Below, piece by piece: positions 44,045 through 53,509 of a DNA stretch of 64,000 nucleotides; the first letter of the stretch is position 1, and every line of letters begins with the position of its first letter. Made by a program: the position numbers and the translations under genes. The notes under the pieces are model-generated. The model saw only the letters and a program-made list of their open reading frames with translations. It did no database searches and was not told the DNA's origin. The DNA is from Streptomyces cellostaticus (lineage in GTDB: Bacteria > Actinomycetota > Actinomycetes > Streptomycetales > Streptomycetaceae), in assembly GCF_023630175.1 (NCBI RefSeq), contig NZ_JALLIN010000008.1:62001-126000 (forward strand). The letters are read 5' to 3'.

Positions 44045-44741
44045 GGGTGCTCCCTGAGCTGGTGCGGATCTGGCCAGTGTGCACCACTTCACCCCGGGGG
44101 CACGGCCGCTCGCGCGGGGGCGTCGGGGCGTCACCGGCGGAGTGCGGCCGGCGCCTGCCACCCGGGGTCGGCGAGCCGCGTCGTCGCGGTCCGCCGGCGT
44201 CCACGCCGTCCCGGACCCGGCTGTGGTCCACGGCGCGGTCGAGGGCGAAGCGGACGTTCACGTCCGTGACCGAGCGCTCGGCGAGCCACCCGGCCGGGGC
44301 GGGCGGCGAGGGCGGCGGGTGCGGGGCCGGTGAGCGGGCGCGGACCGGGTCGGCGCGCTCCCCGGGCGACCGGGCCGCCGCCTTCACCGGGGTATCGCGC
44401 GCCCGGGGGCGCGGTCGCACCGTTCGGCCAGGAGGACAGGCCAGCGAGGCGAGTTGGAAGCCCCGGCGGCTCCGGGATCGCTGCGCGGCCGCCCTCCCGC
44501 GGCGCGGCGAGGAAGGCGCCGGCGCTGTCGGGGTGAAGGTGTGCGCCGCGGACGGGCGGGCGGGGACTCCGGCGACGGTGTGGGCGCCGACCCGGCACAC
44601 CGGTTGGTCATGTAGGAGAACAAAGTCTGTATAGGTGAACGTCCGTCGCCGATGACGCCCCGGAAGCCGGGCGGTGGGCCGACGGTCAGGACCTCAGTTG
44701 GGGAACGCTCCTACCCGTGATCATTTGAGGCAAACGCAAAA
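44045..44741. other. Gene-free GC-rich interval, possible relic
   Basis: About 700 bp with no supported gene. On the minus strand near 44240-44275 a frame reads DVNVRFALDRAVDH, which resembles a motif of family 5 peptide-binding proteins, but the frame does not continue into a recognisable protein. The part from 44624 is less GC-rich and leads into the promoter region of the MFS gene. Confidence 0.4.
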
Positions 44742-44786
44742 GTGATCCAGATCACCTGGCCCGAACTTCTTCTGGAACCAGGTGAT
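44742..44786. promoter_or_regulatory. Compound operator upstream of MFS gene
   Basis: GTGATC-CA-GATCAC (44742-44755) is a perfect palindrome. Overlapping it, ATCACCTGG (44751-44759) is repeated in perfect inverted form as CCAGGTGAT (44778-44786), 18 bp apart. A -10-like GATACA follows at 44788. The shared half-site RTGATC/CCAGGTGAT suggests one dimeric regulator binding two sites. Confidence 0.6.
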
Positions 44787-44884
44787 TGATACAACTTGCT
44801 CGCGCGTTCCCGTCCGTCGACGGCCGTCGCCCTCCCCTCTCCCCCGGCTCTCGAGCCGCTCCTTCGCCTGCCCTGGGAACGCCC

Positions 44885-46099
44885 GTGTCCGCCCCCCGCA
44901 CCATGCCCTGGCCCCTCGTCGCCCTTTTCACGGCCGGGTACCTCGCCCCGTATCTGCTGCCGACCACCGTCGGCAGGCTGGACACCGGGCTTCCGCTCAC
45001 CACCACCCAGGCCGGGGCCATCGGCAGTGCCCTGCTGCTGAGTTCGGCGGCCGCCGGCTTCGCGCTGGCCTCCCGCGTCGAGCGGGCCGGCGCCCGCTCC
45101 CTGGCCCGCCTCGGCCTCGCACTCGCCTTCCTCGGGTACGGCGGGGCCGCGCTCAGCGACGCCGTACCGGCCGTCGTCGTGGGCGCCCTCCTCGGCGGGT
45201 TCGGCTCCGGCACGGTCACGGCGGTCGCCAGCAGCGGCATCGCCGCACAGCGCGACCCGCACCGGGCCACCACGTTCGGCCTGCTGGGCGTCTCCGCGCT
45301 CGCCGGTGCGCTCTATCTGACGATCCCCCACCTCGGCCCCGGCCACGGCCTGCCGTTCGCCGCGATCGCCCTGACCGCGCTCGCGGTGTGGCCGTTCACC
45401 GGACGGCTGACCGGCGCGGCGGCCCCGGCCCGCCGTCCGGCCGGGCCCGGCGCCCGGCTGCCCCACCTGCGGGCCGGACTGCTGCTCGCCGCGGCCATGC
45501 CCTGCTGGTCACTGGCGCAGAACGCGCTGTGGGGCGTCAGCGGACGCATCGGTCTCGGGCAGGCCCACCTGACCGAGGTCACCGTCGGCGCGGTGTTCGC
45601 CGTCGCGCTCGGCGCCGGACTGGTCGGCGTGGTGGGCGCCGGTGCGCTCGGGCCGCGCCTCGGCCGGGCGGTGCCGATCGGCGTGGGCACGGCGCTCATC
45701 GCCGGCTGCGTCGCCCTCAGCGCCTCGGCGGACGGCCTCACGGCCTTCGCGGCGGGCGAGATCTCCTGGAACCTGCTCTACCCGGTCGTGCTCTCGTACG
45801 TCATCGGCCTGGCCGCGTCCCTGGACCCGCGCGGCCGCTGGGCGGTGCTGGTCGGCTCGGCGGCGTCGCTGGGTACGGCGGCGGGCCCGCTGACCGGGAG
45901 CGTGCTGGCGGCGGGGGCGGGCTTCCCGGTCATGGGCCGGGTCCTGGCCGCCGGACTGCTGGCGATCGCGGTGCCGATGACGCTGGTGGCCCTGCGCGCG
46001 GGGCGGCTGCCGCTGCCCGTGGTGGAGATCCGGGTGGAGACCCCGGCCCCGGCCGCGCGGGGGGCGTACGACACCGCCGCCGCCTACCCGAACTCGTAG
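44885..46099 (+). CDS. MFS transporter (YbfB-like, 12 TM)
   Basis: 404 aa from the GTG at 44885, preceded by GGGAA; an open extension to 44786 is rejected because it overlaps the operator. Twelve hydrophobic segments. TQAGAIGSALLLSSAAAGFALASRVE in TM2 and the short length point to the YbfB/YjiJ group of uncharacterised exporters. Substrate unknown. Its 3' end overlaps the convergent add gene by 16 bp. Confidence 0.8.
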   Translation: MSAPRTMPWPLVALFTAGYLAPYLLPTTVGRLDTGLPLTTTQAGAIGSALLLSSAAAGFALASRVERAGARSLARLGLALAFLGYGGAALSDAVPAVVVGALLGGFGSGTVTAVASSGIAAQRDPHRATTFGLLGVSALAGALYLTIPHLGPGHGLPFAAIALTALAVWPFTGRLTGAAAPARRPAGPGARLPHLRAGLLLAAAMPCWSLAQNALWGVSGRIGLGQAHLTEVTVGAVFAVALGAGLVGVVGAGALGPRLGRAVPIGVGTALIAGCVALSASADGLTAFAAGEISWNLLYPVVLSYVIGLAASLDPRGRWAVLVGSAASLGTAAGPLTGSVLAAGAGFPVMGRVLAAGLLAIAVPMTLVALRAGRLPLPVVEIRVETPAPAARGAYDTAAAYPNS

Positions 46100-47100
46100 G
46101 CCTCCACCTCGGCGAGGTAGCGGGCCCGGCGCTCCTCGTCGTCCTCCAGGAAGGAGGCGAGGAAGGAGTTGCGGGCCAGTTCCCGGAGGCGTTCGTCACC
46201 GAGGCCCAGTTCCGAGCGCACCGCGTCGAAGTTGTCGCCCGCGTACCCGCCGAAGTAGGCGGGGTCGTCGGAGTTGACGGTGCACCGCAGCCCGGCGTCC
46301 AGCATCGCGGGCAGCGGGTGCCCGGCGAGCACGTCCACCGTGCGCAGCCGGACGTTGGACAGCGGACACAGAGTCAGCGGGACGCGGTCCCGGACCAGCC
46401 GCTCGACCAGCGCCGGGTCCTCCATGCAGCGCAGGCCGTGGTCGACGCGCTCCACACCGAGGACGTCCAGGGCCTCGGTGATGTACTCCGGCGGCCCCTC
46501 CTCACCGGCGTGCGCCACGCGGCGCAGCCCGAGCGCGGCGGCGGCCTCGTACACCTCCCGGAACTTCACCGGCGGGTGGCCGACCTCGGCGGAGTCGAGG
46601 CCGACGCCGGTGATCCGGTCCAGGTAGGGCCCGGCCGCCCGAAGGGTCTCCAGCGCCGACTCGGCGGATTCGTCACGCAGGAAGCACATGATCAGCCTGG
46701 TGGAGACGCCGTGCTTCTCCTCACTGCGGCCGAGCGCCCGCCACAGCCCCTCCACGACGGTGCCCATGCCCAGTCCCCGGGCGAGGTGGGCCTGCGGGTC
46801 GAAGAAGATCTCCGCGTGCCGGACGCCCTGCGCGGCGGCGCGGGCGAGGTAGGCGTCGGCCAGGTCCGCGAAGTCCTGCTCGGTGCGCAGGACGGCCATC
46901 AGCTCGTAGTACAGGTTCAGGAAGGACTGCAGGTCCTCGAACCGGTATGCCTCACGGAGCTGTTCGGTGTCGGCGTAGGGCAGCTCGACACCGTTGCGGG
47001 CGGCCAGCTCGAACGCCAGCTCGGGCTCGAGAGTGCCTTCGATGTGCAGGTGCAGTTCTGCTTTGGGGAGGGGCATCAACGCATCGTACGGCGGTTTCAT
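46084..47100 (-). CDS. add: Adenosine deaminase
   Basis: 338 aa from the ATG at 47100, overlapping the rnz stop (ATGA). It converts adenosine to inosine for purine salvage. Zinc ligands: His17 and His19 in ELHLHIEG, His in RVAHAGEEG with the catalytic Glu, and Asp in [21 protein letters not shown] carries the catalytic His. An alternative start, [11 protein letters not shown] (47076), is 8 codons later. Third gene of HIT-rnz-add. Confidence 0.94.
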   Translation of the reverse strand: MKPPYDALMPLPKAELHLHIEGTLEPELAFELAARNGVELPYADTEQLREAYRFEDLQSFLNLYYELMAVLRTEQDFADLADAYLARAAAQGVRHAEIFFDPQAHLARGLGMGTVVEGLWRALGRSEEKHGVSTRLIMCFLRDESAESALETLRAAGPYLDRITGVGLDSAEVGHPPVKFREVYEAAAALGLRRVAHAGEEGPPEYITEALDVLGVERVDHGLRCMEDPALVERLVRDRVPLTLCPLSNVRLRTVDVLAGHPLPAMLDAGLRCTVNSDDPAYFGGYAGDNFDAVRSELGLGDERLRELARNSFLASFLEDDEERRARYLAEVEAYEFG

Positions 47101-48002
47101 CTCCGTTTCGGAACCGGCACCCGCAGCAGGTCGTGGGCCACGGTCAGCTCGCCCTCGAAGCCGGCCGACCGTGCCTGCCGCTCGAACTCGCCGGGGTCCG
47201 GGTAGCGCTGGCTGAAGTGGGTGAGGACGAGGTGCCGCACACCGGCGTCGCGTGCCACGGCCGCCGCCTGTCCCGCCGTCAGATGGCCGTGGTCCGCGGC
47301 CAGGGCGGCGTCCTCGTCGAGGAACGTGGACTCGATGACGAGCAGGTCGCAGCCCTCGGCGAGCGCGTGCGCCCCGTCGCACAGCCGGGTGTCCATGACG
47401 AACGCGAACCGCTGCCCGCGCCGCACCTCGCTGACGTCCTCCAGTGCCACGTCCCCGAGCCGGCCCTCGCGCTGCAGGCGGCCGACGTCCGGGCCGGCGA
47501 TGCCGTGCGCGGCGAGCCGGCCGGGCAGCATCCGGCGCCCGTCGGGCTCGGTCAGCCGGTAGCCGTAGGACTCGACGGGGTGGGACAGCTTCCGGGCCTC
47601 GAGCGTGTACGCCGGGGTCTGGGCGAGGACGCCGTCGGCCGCGACCGGTGCCTCGGTGAGGCGGACCGTCTCCCGGTAGGCGGTCGCGTACCGCAGCCGG
47701 TCGAAGAAGCGCCGGCCGGAACGCGGGTAGTGCGCGGTCACCGGGTGCGGCACCTGGTCGAGGTTGATCCGCTGGATCACTCCGGCCAGCCCGAGGGAGT
47801 GGTCGCCGTGGAAGTGCGTGACACAGATCCGGTTCAGGTCGTGGGCGGCGACCCCGGCGCGCAGCATCTGCCGCTGGGTGCCCTCGCCGGGATCGAACAG
47901 GATGCCCTCGCCGTCCCAGCGCAGCAGGTAGCCGTTGTGGTTGCGGTGCCGGGTCGGTACCTGGCTGGCGGTGCCGAGGACGACGAACTCGCGGACGGAC
48001 AT
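47097..48002 (-). CDS. rnz: Ribonuclease Z
   Basis: 301 aa. Matures tRNA 3' ends. The metallo-beta-lactamase motif [10 protein letters not shown] has His63, His65, Asp67 and His68. [25 protein letters not shown] is the N-terminal signature. [10 protein letters not shown] and [11 protein letters not shown] provide the later metal ligands. It is 6 bp downstream of the HIT gene. Confidence 0.94.
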   Translation of the reverse strand: MSVREFVVLGTASQVPTRHRNHNGYLLRWDGEGILFDPGEGTQRQMLRAGVAAHDLNRICVTHFHGDHSLGLAGVIQRINLDQVPHPVTAHYPRSGRRFFDRLRYATAYRETVRLTEAPVAADGVLAQTPAYTLEARKLSHPVESYGYRLTEPDGRRMLPGRLAAHGIAGPDVGRLQREGRLGDVALEDVSEVRRGQRFAFVMDTRLCDGAHALAEGCDLLVIESTFLDEDAALAADHGHLTAGQAAAVARDAGVRHLVLTHFSQRYPDPGEFERQARSAGFEGELTVAHDLLRVPVPKRR

Positions 48003-48008
48003 GACCGG

Positions 48009-48362
48009 TTATCCGGGAGGCCATTCCAGGCCACGGCCGCCGAGGACGTGCGCGTGGGCGTGCCAGACGGTCTGGCCGGCGCCGCTGCCGGTGTTGAAGA
48101 CGACGCGGTAGCTGTCCAGCTTCTCCTCGTCGGCGACGGCGCGCGTCTCGGCGAGCACGTCGGCGGCGAGCCGCGGGGCCCCGGCGGCGAGTTCGGCCGC
48201 GTTCTCGTAGTGGGCCTTGGGGATCACCAGGACGTGGGTGGGGGCCTGCGGGTTTATGTCCCGGAAGGCCACGGTGGTCTCGGTCTCGCGGACGACCGTC
48301 GCCGGGATGGCCCCCGCGACGATCTTGCAGAACAGGCAGTCGTCCTGCGGTTCCCCTGCCAT
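48009..48362 (-). CDS. HIT-family nucleotide hydrolase
   Basis: 117 aa. The histidine triad is HAHAHVLGG (His101, His103, His105); CLFCKIVAGAIP is the N-terminal signature with a CxxC. HINT-type enzymes hydrolyse nucleoside phosphoramidates and AMP-lysine. First gene of HIT-rnz-add. A clear family member. Confidence 0.93.
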   Translation of the reverse strand: MAGEPQDDCLFCKIVAGAIPATVVRETETTVAFRDINPQAPTHVLVIPKAHYENAAELAAGAPRLAADVLAETRAVADEEKLDSYRVVFNTGSGAGQTVWHAHAHVLGGRGLEWPPG

Positions 48363-48427
48363 GGGTGTGCCTCCTGACGCCGGTGATCAGTACCGGGGCA
48401 TCGTATCGGGGGTGCCGAGCAATCCGG

Positions 48428-51400
48428 TCACGGCAGTTCGGGCGGCGTCTTGGCGGGGGTCGCCTCCAGAGCCTCCAGGGCCAGCCGGATCGCCTCGTCC
48501 AGTTGGACGTCCCGGCCCGCCACGTGGTCCTGCGGGCGCTGCACGACCTCCACGTCGGGGTCGACGCCGTGGTTCTCCACGCCCCACCCGGCGCCCTCCA
48601 GCCAGAACGCGTACTTCGGCTGGGTGATCAGGGTGCCGTCGACCAGGCGGTAGCGGCTGTCGATGCCGATGACCCCGCCCCAGGTGCGGGTGCCGACGAC
48701 GGGGCCGATGCCGAGCGCGCGGATGGCGGCGTTGACGATGTCCCCGTCGGAGCCGGAGAACTCGTTGGCGACGGCGACGACGGGTCCGCGCGGGGCGTCC
48801 CTCGGGTAGCTCTCGGGCCGCATCCCGCGGGGCAGGTCCCAGCCGACGATCCGCCGGGCCAGCTTCTCCACGACGAGTTGGGAGGTGTGGCCGCCGCGGT
48901 TCTCGCGGACGTCGACGACCAGTCCCTCGCGGGCCACCTCGATCCTCAGGTCGCGGTGGATCTGGGCCCAGCCGGGCGCCTGCATGTCGGGCACGTGCAG
49001 ATAGCCGAGCCGGCCGCCGGACCGCTCGTGGACGTGGGCGCGGCGCCCGGCGACCCAGGCGTGGTAGCGCAGGGGCTCCTCGTCGGCGAGCGGCACCACG
49101 ACCACATGGCGCAGATCGCCGCCGCCGGCCGGCGACACGGTCAGCTCGACGGGCTTGCCGGCCGTGCCGGTCAGCAGCGGCCCGGGGCCGGCCACCGGGT
49201 CGACCGGCAGCCCGGCGACCGCGACGATCGCGTCCCCGGGGCGCACGGCGACGCCGGGTGCGGCCAGCGGGGAGCGGGCGTTGGGGTCGGAGGTCTCCGA
49301 GGGCAGGACGCGGTCGACGCGCCAGCCGCCGTCCTCGTGGCGGGAGATGTCGGCGCCGAGCAGTCCCTGCCGGGCACCGTCGCCGAAGCCGCCGCGCGGG
49401 GTGACGTAGGCGTGCGAGGTGCCGAGTTCGCCCTGCACCTCCCACAGCAGGTCCACCAGGTCGTCATGGGTGGCGAGACGGTCCAGCACGGGACGGTAGC
49501 GGTCGAGGACTCCGTCCCAGTCGACGCCTCCCATGTCGGCGCGCCAGAAGTTGTCCCGCATGATGCGGCCCGTCTCGTCGTACATCTGCCGCCATTCGGC
49601 GACCGGGTCGACGGTCTGCCGGATCCGGGTCAGGTCGACGGCGATGTTCGAGTCGCTGTCCTCGTCGTCGGAGGCGTGCCGGTCGGCGGGTACCACCCGG
49701 AGCCGGCCGTCGCTCCACAGCAGCACCCTCCTGCCGTCGCCGCTGACCTCGAAGTGGTCGGCGTCGGCGGCGAGGTGCTCCAGCCGACGCTGGGCGAGGT
49801 CGTAGCGTTCGAGCCGCGTCTTCGGGTCGGGGGCGTCGGGCGTGGCGCGGCCGGCGCCGAGGACGCCGCGCACCGGGTGGCGCAGCCAGAGCACCCCGTC
49901 CCTGGCCGCGCGCAGGTTGGAGTAGCGGGCGGCCTCGACCGGGAAGGGCACGATGCGGTCGGCGAGCCCGTCGAGGTCGATCCGGGTCACCGGGGTGCCC
50001 TCGCTGTCCGGCGTCTCCTCCTTGTCGGGGGTGCCGAAGGGCCGGCCGTGCCGCTGCGGCCCGAACGGGGACGGGGTGGTCGCGGCGAGGGTGATCAGGT
50101 GCGGGCGTACGCCCTCCACGAAGGCCAGGTCGAAGACGTGCTCGTCGTAGACCGGGTCGAAGGAGCGGCTGGAGAGGAAGGCGAGGTGCTTGCCGTCCAG
50201 GGTGAAGGCGGGCGCGTAGTCCTGGAAGCGCAGTGGGGTCGCCTCGGTGACCGACAGGTCGGTGGTGTTGGCGAGACGGAGCTGGGAGAGGGGTTCGGGG
50301 CCGGGATGGGCCCAGGCCAGCCAGCCGGAGTCGGGTGAGAAGGCGAGCCCGTGGACGTGGCCGTGCTCGCTGCGGGTCACCTCGCGCACCTCGCCGGTCT
50401 CCCGCTCGACCAGCAGCAGCCGCCCGTCGTGCGCGGCGACGGCGGCCCGGCTGCCGTCGTGTGCCATGGCCAGTTCCAGGACGCGGCCGAGCCGCCCGGC
50501 GGCGAGCCGGCGCGGGGGCGTGCCGGGGGCGGCGCCGGTGGCGGGCGCGAACTCCAGGGCGTCCTCGCCCTCGGCGTCCGTCACCCACACCACCCATTCC
50601 TCGCCCTCGGCGCGGAAGGTGCGCGGCAGCCTGGTCCGTACGCCCGGCTGGGCGGCGAGCGCGCGGGCGGGCCCGGAGCGGTGGGTGACCCAGTGGACGG
50701 CGCCGCGCACGGCGACCGCGCTGCCGCGCGCGGTGTGGTCGGGGGCGGCGGTGCCGAACCAGTGGGAGGCGTTCACCGGGAACGGCTGGAGGTCCACCCG
50801 CGGTCCGCCGAGGCGGATGTCCAGCCGGCGCGGTTCGGCGCCGTCGAGGTCGTCGAGCAGCCACAGTTCACCGGCGCGGGAGAAGACGACCCGGGTTCCG
50901 TCGGTGGCGGCGTGCCGGGCGTAGAAACCCTCGAGCGCGGTGTGCCGGCGCAGGTCGGAGCCGTCGGCGAGGGAGGAGTACAGCGCGCCGGTGCCCTCGT
51001 GGTCGGAGAGGAAGGCGATCCGGTCGCCGGCCCACAGCGGGTACTCGATGTTGCCGTCCAGCTCCTCGTGCAGCCGGACGAACTCGCCGTCGCCGTCCCG
51101 GTCGATCCACAGCTTGCCCGCGGTACCGCCCCGGTAGCGCTTCCACCAGGCGGCCTCGCGGCCCATCGGGGCGGACAACAGCACGGTGTGCGGGCCGTAG
51201 GCGACGTCGCCGACCGGCCCGTACGGCAGGGTGGCGGCCGGTCCCCCGTCGAGCGGAACGGCCCGGGCCCAGCTGCGGCGCAGACTCGCCCGGCCCTGGG
51301 TGCTGAGCGCGAGCACCTCGCCCCGTGGGGTCCAGCCGCGCACCTGGGTCCGCCAACTCCCCCAGTGCGTCAGCCGCCTGGCGGGGCCGCCGGCCACCGG

Positions 51401-51634
51401 GGCGAGGTGCACCTCGGGGGCGCCGTCGCGGGTGGAGGTCCAGGCGACGGCGGTGCCGTCGGGCGAGAGGCGGGGATGGTTCACGGGGACGTTGTCGGCG
51501 CTGACCCGCCAGGCGCGGCCGCCGTCGAGGGGGGCCAGCCAGACGTCGTCCTCGGCGACGAAGGTCACCAGGTCGCCGTGCGGGTGCGGGAATCGGAGGT
51601 AGCCGGAGGATGCCGTCGAAGCCGCCTGAGTCAC
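48428..51634 (-). CDS. Tricorn protease
   Basis: 1068 aa. A large cytosolic protease that trims peptides released by the proteasome, which Streptomyces also has. Residues 1-320 and 330-650 form the beta-propellers (VSADNVPVNHPRLSPDG, LAFSPDSGWLAWAHPG). A helical core, a PDZ domain (about 770-850) and the S41 catalytic domain follow. His near 742 in GTSHAYVTP and the nucleophile Ser near 959 in NEFSGSDGD match tricorn. The C-terminal ENHGVDPDVEV supplies the charge-relay Glu. Transcribed alone; length typical. Confidence 0.93.
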   Translation of the reverse strand: MTQAASTASSGYLRFPHPHGDLVTFVAEDDVWLAPLDGGRAWRVSADNVPVNHPRLSPDGTAVAWTSTRDGAPEVHLAPVAGGPARRLTHWGSWRTQVRGWTPRGEVLALSTQGRASLRRSWARAVPLDGGPAATLPYGPVGDVAYGPHTVLLSAPMGREAAWWKRYRGGTAGKLWIDRDGDGEFVRLHEELDGNIEYPLWAGDRIAFLSDHEGTGALYSSLADGSDLRRHTALEGFYARHAATDGTRVVFSRAGELWLLDDLDGAEPRRLDIRLGGPRVDLQPFPVNASHWFGTAAPDHTARGSAVAVRGAVHWVTHRSGPARALAAQPGVRTRLPRTFRAEGEEWVVWVTDAEGEDALEFAPATGAAPGTPPRRLAAGRLGRVLELAMAHDGSRAAVAAHDGRLLLVERETGEVREVTRSEHGHVHGLAFSPDSGWLAWAHPGPEPLSQLRLANTTDLSVTEATPLRFQDYAPAFTLDGKHLAFLSSRSFDPVYDEHVFDLAFVEGVRPHLITLAATTPSPFGPQRHGRPFGTPDKEETPDSEGTPVTRIDLDGLADRIVPFPVEAARYSNLRAARDGVLWLRHPVRGVLGAGRATPDAPDPKTRLERYDLAQRRLEHLAADADHFEVSGDGRRVLLWSDGRLRVVPADRHASDDEDSDSNIAVDLTRIRQTVDPVAEWRQMYDETGRIMRDNFWRADMGGVDWDGVLDRYRPVLDRLATHDDLVDLLWEVQGELGTSHAYVTPRGGFGDGARQGLLGADISRHEDGGWRVDRVLPSETSDPNARSPLAAPGVAVRPGDAIVAVAGLPVDPVAGPGPLLTGTAGKPVELTVSPAGGGDLRHVVVVPLADEEPLRYHAWVAGRRAHVHERSGGRLGYLHVPDMQAPGWAQIHRDLRIEVAREGLVVDVRENRGGHTSQLVVEKLARRIVGWDLPRGMRPESYPRDAPRGPVVAVANEFSGSDGDIVNAAIRALGIGPVVGTRTWGGVIGIDSRYRLVDGTLITQPKYAFWLEGAGWGVENHGVDPDVEVVQRPQDHVAGRDVQLDEAIRLALEALEATPAKTPPELP

Positions 51635-51680
51635 CCCGTCACTGTACGCAGCGACCGGCGCCCCTCGCTCGCGGTTCCGA

Positions 51681-52235
51681 TCACTTGCCCTCCACGGGCC
51701 GGCAACTCGGGTCCTTCACACACCAGATGGTCCGCGTCACCGTCACCGTGACGGTCGGCTGCCCGCCCCGCTGGTCGGGCGGCCGGTACGTCGGACCGGG
51801 CGTGGCGTCGCAGTCGCCCAGCCCGCTGACCCGGAAGACCTGCCGGCCGCCGACCCTGGCCGTCAGGTCCCCGCGCACACAGGCCCCGTCGACGGCCCGG
51901 GTCACCTTCCCCGTGACCGTGATCCTCCGCCCGTCCTCGGTCTGCCCCTGGCAGTCGACGGACACGACGGTGCTCTCCGTCGGCGAGGGTGAACTCCCGG
52001 ACGCCCGGCCACTCCTGCCGCCGTAGTCGCCGGTGCAGGTGAGCCAGCTCACGTCCACGTGGCGCCGCTTCAGCTCGGCGGTCGCGGTGCTGTCGGTGGT
52101 GTACGCGGCCGCGGCCGCGCTCAGGTCGCCCGGCTGGCACGCCACCACCGCGCCCGCGCCCATCACCACGAGCCCCGCCACGGCCGCGCCGCGCACGGCC
52201 CGCGGTCGGCGCCGAATCCGCCTCGATGCCCCCAT
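51681..52235 (-). CDS. Putative lipoprotein of unknown function
   Basis: 184 aa. Arg-rich N-terminus (RRIRRRPRAVR) then a hydrophobic stretch ending VVACQP, an acceptable lipobox with Cys33. The mature part has five more cysteines (TCTG, DCQG, ACVRG, DCDA, and the C-terminal WCVKDPSC), which suggests disulfides outside the cell. A DUF4333-like beta pattern is possible (VDCQGQTEDGRRITVTGKV). A Thr/Val-rich TVTVTVTRT lies near the end. I cannot assign a function. Confidence 0.75.
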   Translation of the reverse strand: MGASRRIRRRPRAVRGAAVAGLVVMGAGAVVACQPGDLSAAAAAYTTDSTATAELKRRHVDVSWLTCTGDYGGRSGRASGSSPSPTESTVVSVDCQGQTEDGRRITVTGKVTRAVDGACVRGDLTARVGGRQVFRVSGLGDCDATPGPTYRPPDQRGGQPTVTVTVTRTIWCVKDPSCRPVEGK

Positions 52236-52347
52236 GGAGGGCAGCGTGCCACCACCGCTCCCAGGACGGAAGGCCGCATACGGCCACTCACCCGATCGGG
52301 CAGCGGCGGCCCGGGGCCTTCGCCCGGTCCGAACGCGCTCCCCGCCG

Positions 52348-52740
52348 TCAGGTGCGCAGGAGCAGCCATTCCTGGAGTTCCACCACGTTGCCCTCCGGGT
52401 CCTTGATGTGGGCCACGCGCATGCGCTCGGTCATCGGGGCCGGCCCGTGCAGCACGGTCGCGCCCCGGGCCGTGATCTCCGCGCAGTACGCGTCGAGGTC
52501 GTCCACCCGCAGCACGACCAGGGAGCGGTGCCCGGTGGCGGTCTCGCCCAGCTCCGCCAGTACCCCGGCCATCATGGCGCGGTCCTGCAGGGCGATCCCG
52601 GCCGAGCCGGCGTGCGGGCTGAACTTCTCGTACGGCCCCGCACCGGTGCCGGACTGCGGCCTGAGACCGAGGACGTCGGCGTAGAAGCGGTAGCAGGCGG
52701 CGAAGTCGGTGACGAAGAGCCGGACTTGGGCGAGTTCCAT
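52348..52740 (-). CDS. VOC (glyoxalase-like) protein
   Basis: 130 aa from the ATG at 52740, preceded by GAGGAG. Two beta-alpha-beta-beta-beta modules: QVRLFVTDFAACYRFYADVLGL begins the first and RMRVAHIKDPEGNVVELQEW ends the second, with the usual terminal Glu. VOC enzymes use a metal for isomerisation, dioxygenation or resistance; here the reaction is unknown. It follows rsmE by 16 bp. Confidence 0.87.
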   Translation of the reverse strand: MELAQVRLFVTDFAACYRFYADVLGLRPQSGTGAGPYEKFSPHAGSAGIALQDRAMMAGVLAELGETATGHRSLVVLRVDDLDAYCAEITARGATVLHGPAPMTERMRVAHIKDPEGNVVELQEWLLLRT

Positions 52741-52756
52741 GGTGTCTCCTCGGTGG

Positions 52757-53509
52757 TCAGGACCAGCGGCCGGTGCGGCCCAGCAGGAGGGCCGCCGCGG
52801 CGGTGCCGGCGGTGGACGTGCGCAGCACGGTGGGCCCCAGCACGCACGGCTTGGCGCCTGACTCCTCGAAGAGCGCCAACTCGTCGCGGGCCACGCCTCC
52901 TTCGGGTCCCACGACCAGCACGATCTCACCCTGTGCCGGGAGTTCGGCGGCGGCGAGGGGGACGCTGTCGTGCTCGAAGTCGGAGTGGAGCACGGCGGCG
53001 AAGTCGGCCGCCGCGAGCAGGGCGGCGACCTGCTTGGTCGTCGCCGCGTCCGCGACCTCGGGAAAGCGCAGGCGGCGGGACTGCTTGCCGGCCTCGCGGG
53101 CGGTGGCGCGCCACTTGGCGAGTGCCTTCTGCCCGCGGTCGCCCTTCCACTGGGTGATGCAGCGCGCGGCCTGCCACGGCACGATCGCGTCGACGCCGGT
53201 CTCGGTCATCATCTCCACGGCCAGCTCGCCGCGGTCGCCCTTGGGGAGGGCCTGGACCACGGTGACGCGCGGGCTGGGTTCGGGCTCCACCGGGAAGGCG
53301 CGGGGCTCGACCACCAGGTGGTCCTTCCCCGAGGTGCTGAGCACGACCCCGGACGCCCCACGGCCCCGGCCGTCGGTGATCACGACCTCCTCGCCGGGCT
53401 GCAACCGCCGCACCGACACCGCGTGCCGCCCCTCGGGGCCCTCCACGTCGATGACCGAGCCGGGGCCCACGCCCTCCAGCGAGTCGACGACGAACACCGG
53501 CGCGGTCAT
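52757..53509 (-). CDS. rsmE: 16S rRNA m3U1498 methyltransferase RsmE
   Basis: 250 aa. SPOUT-class enzyme using S-adenosylmethionine. N-terminal PUA-like part (HAVSVRRLQPGEEVVITDG); the knotted C-terminal part has VLVVGPEGG, then LGPTVLRTSTAGTAAA at the SAM pocket. The ATG overlaps the nitronate monooxygenase stop (ATGA). Assigned by these two motifs and length. Confidence 0.94.
   Translation of the reverse strand: MTAPVFVVDSLEGVGPGSVIDVEGPEGRHAVSVRRLQPGEEVVITDGRGRGASGVVLSTSGKDHLVVEPRAFPVEPEPSPRVTVVQALPKGDRGELAVEMMTETGVDAIVPWQAARCITQWKGDRGQKALAKWRATAREAGKQSRRLRFPEVADAATTKQVAALLAAADFAAVLHSDFEHDSVPLAAAELPAQGEIVLVVGPEGGVARDELALFEESGAKPCVLGPTVLRTSTAGTAAAALLLGRTGRWS

Noticed and set aside
44624..44740. 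Possible riboswitch upstream of the MFS gene
   Set aside because: Some short pairings (CCTCA with TGAGG) exist, but I could not match any known riboswitch core; the operator-like repeats downstream explain the region better.
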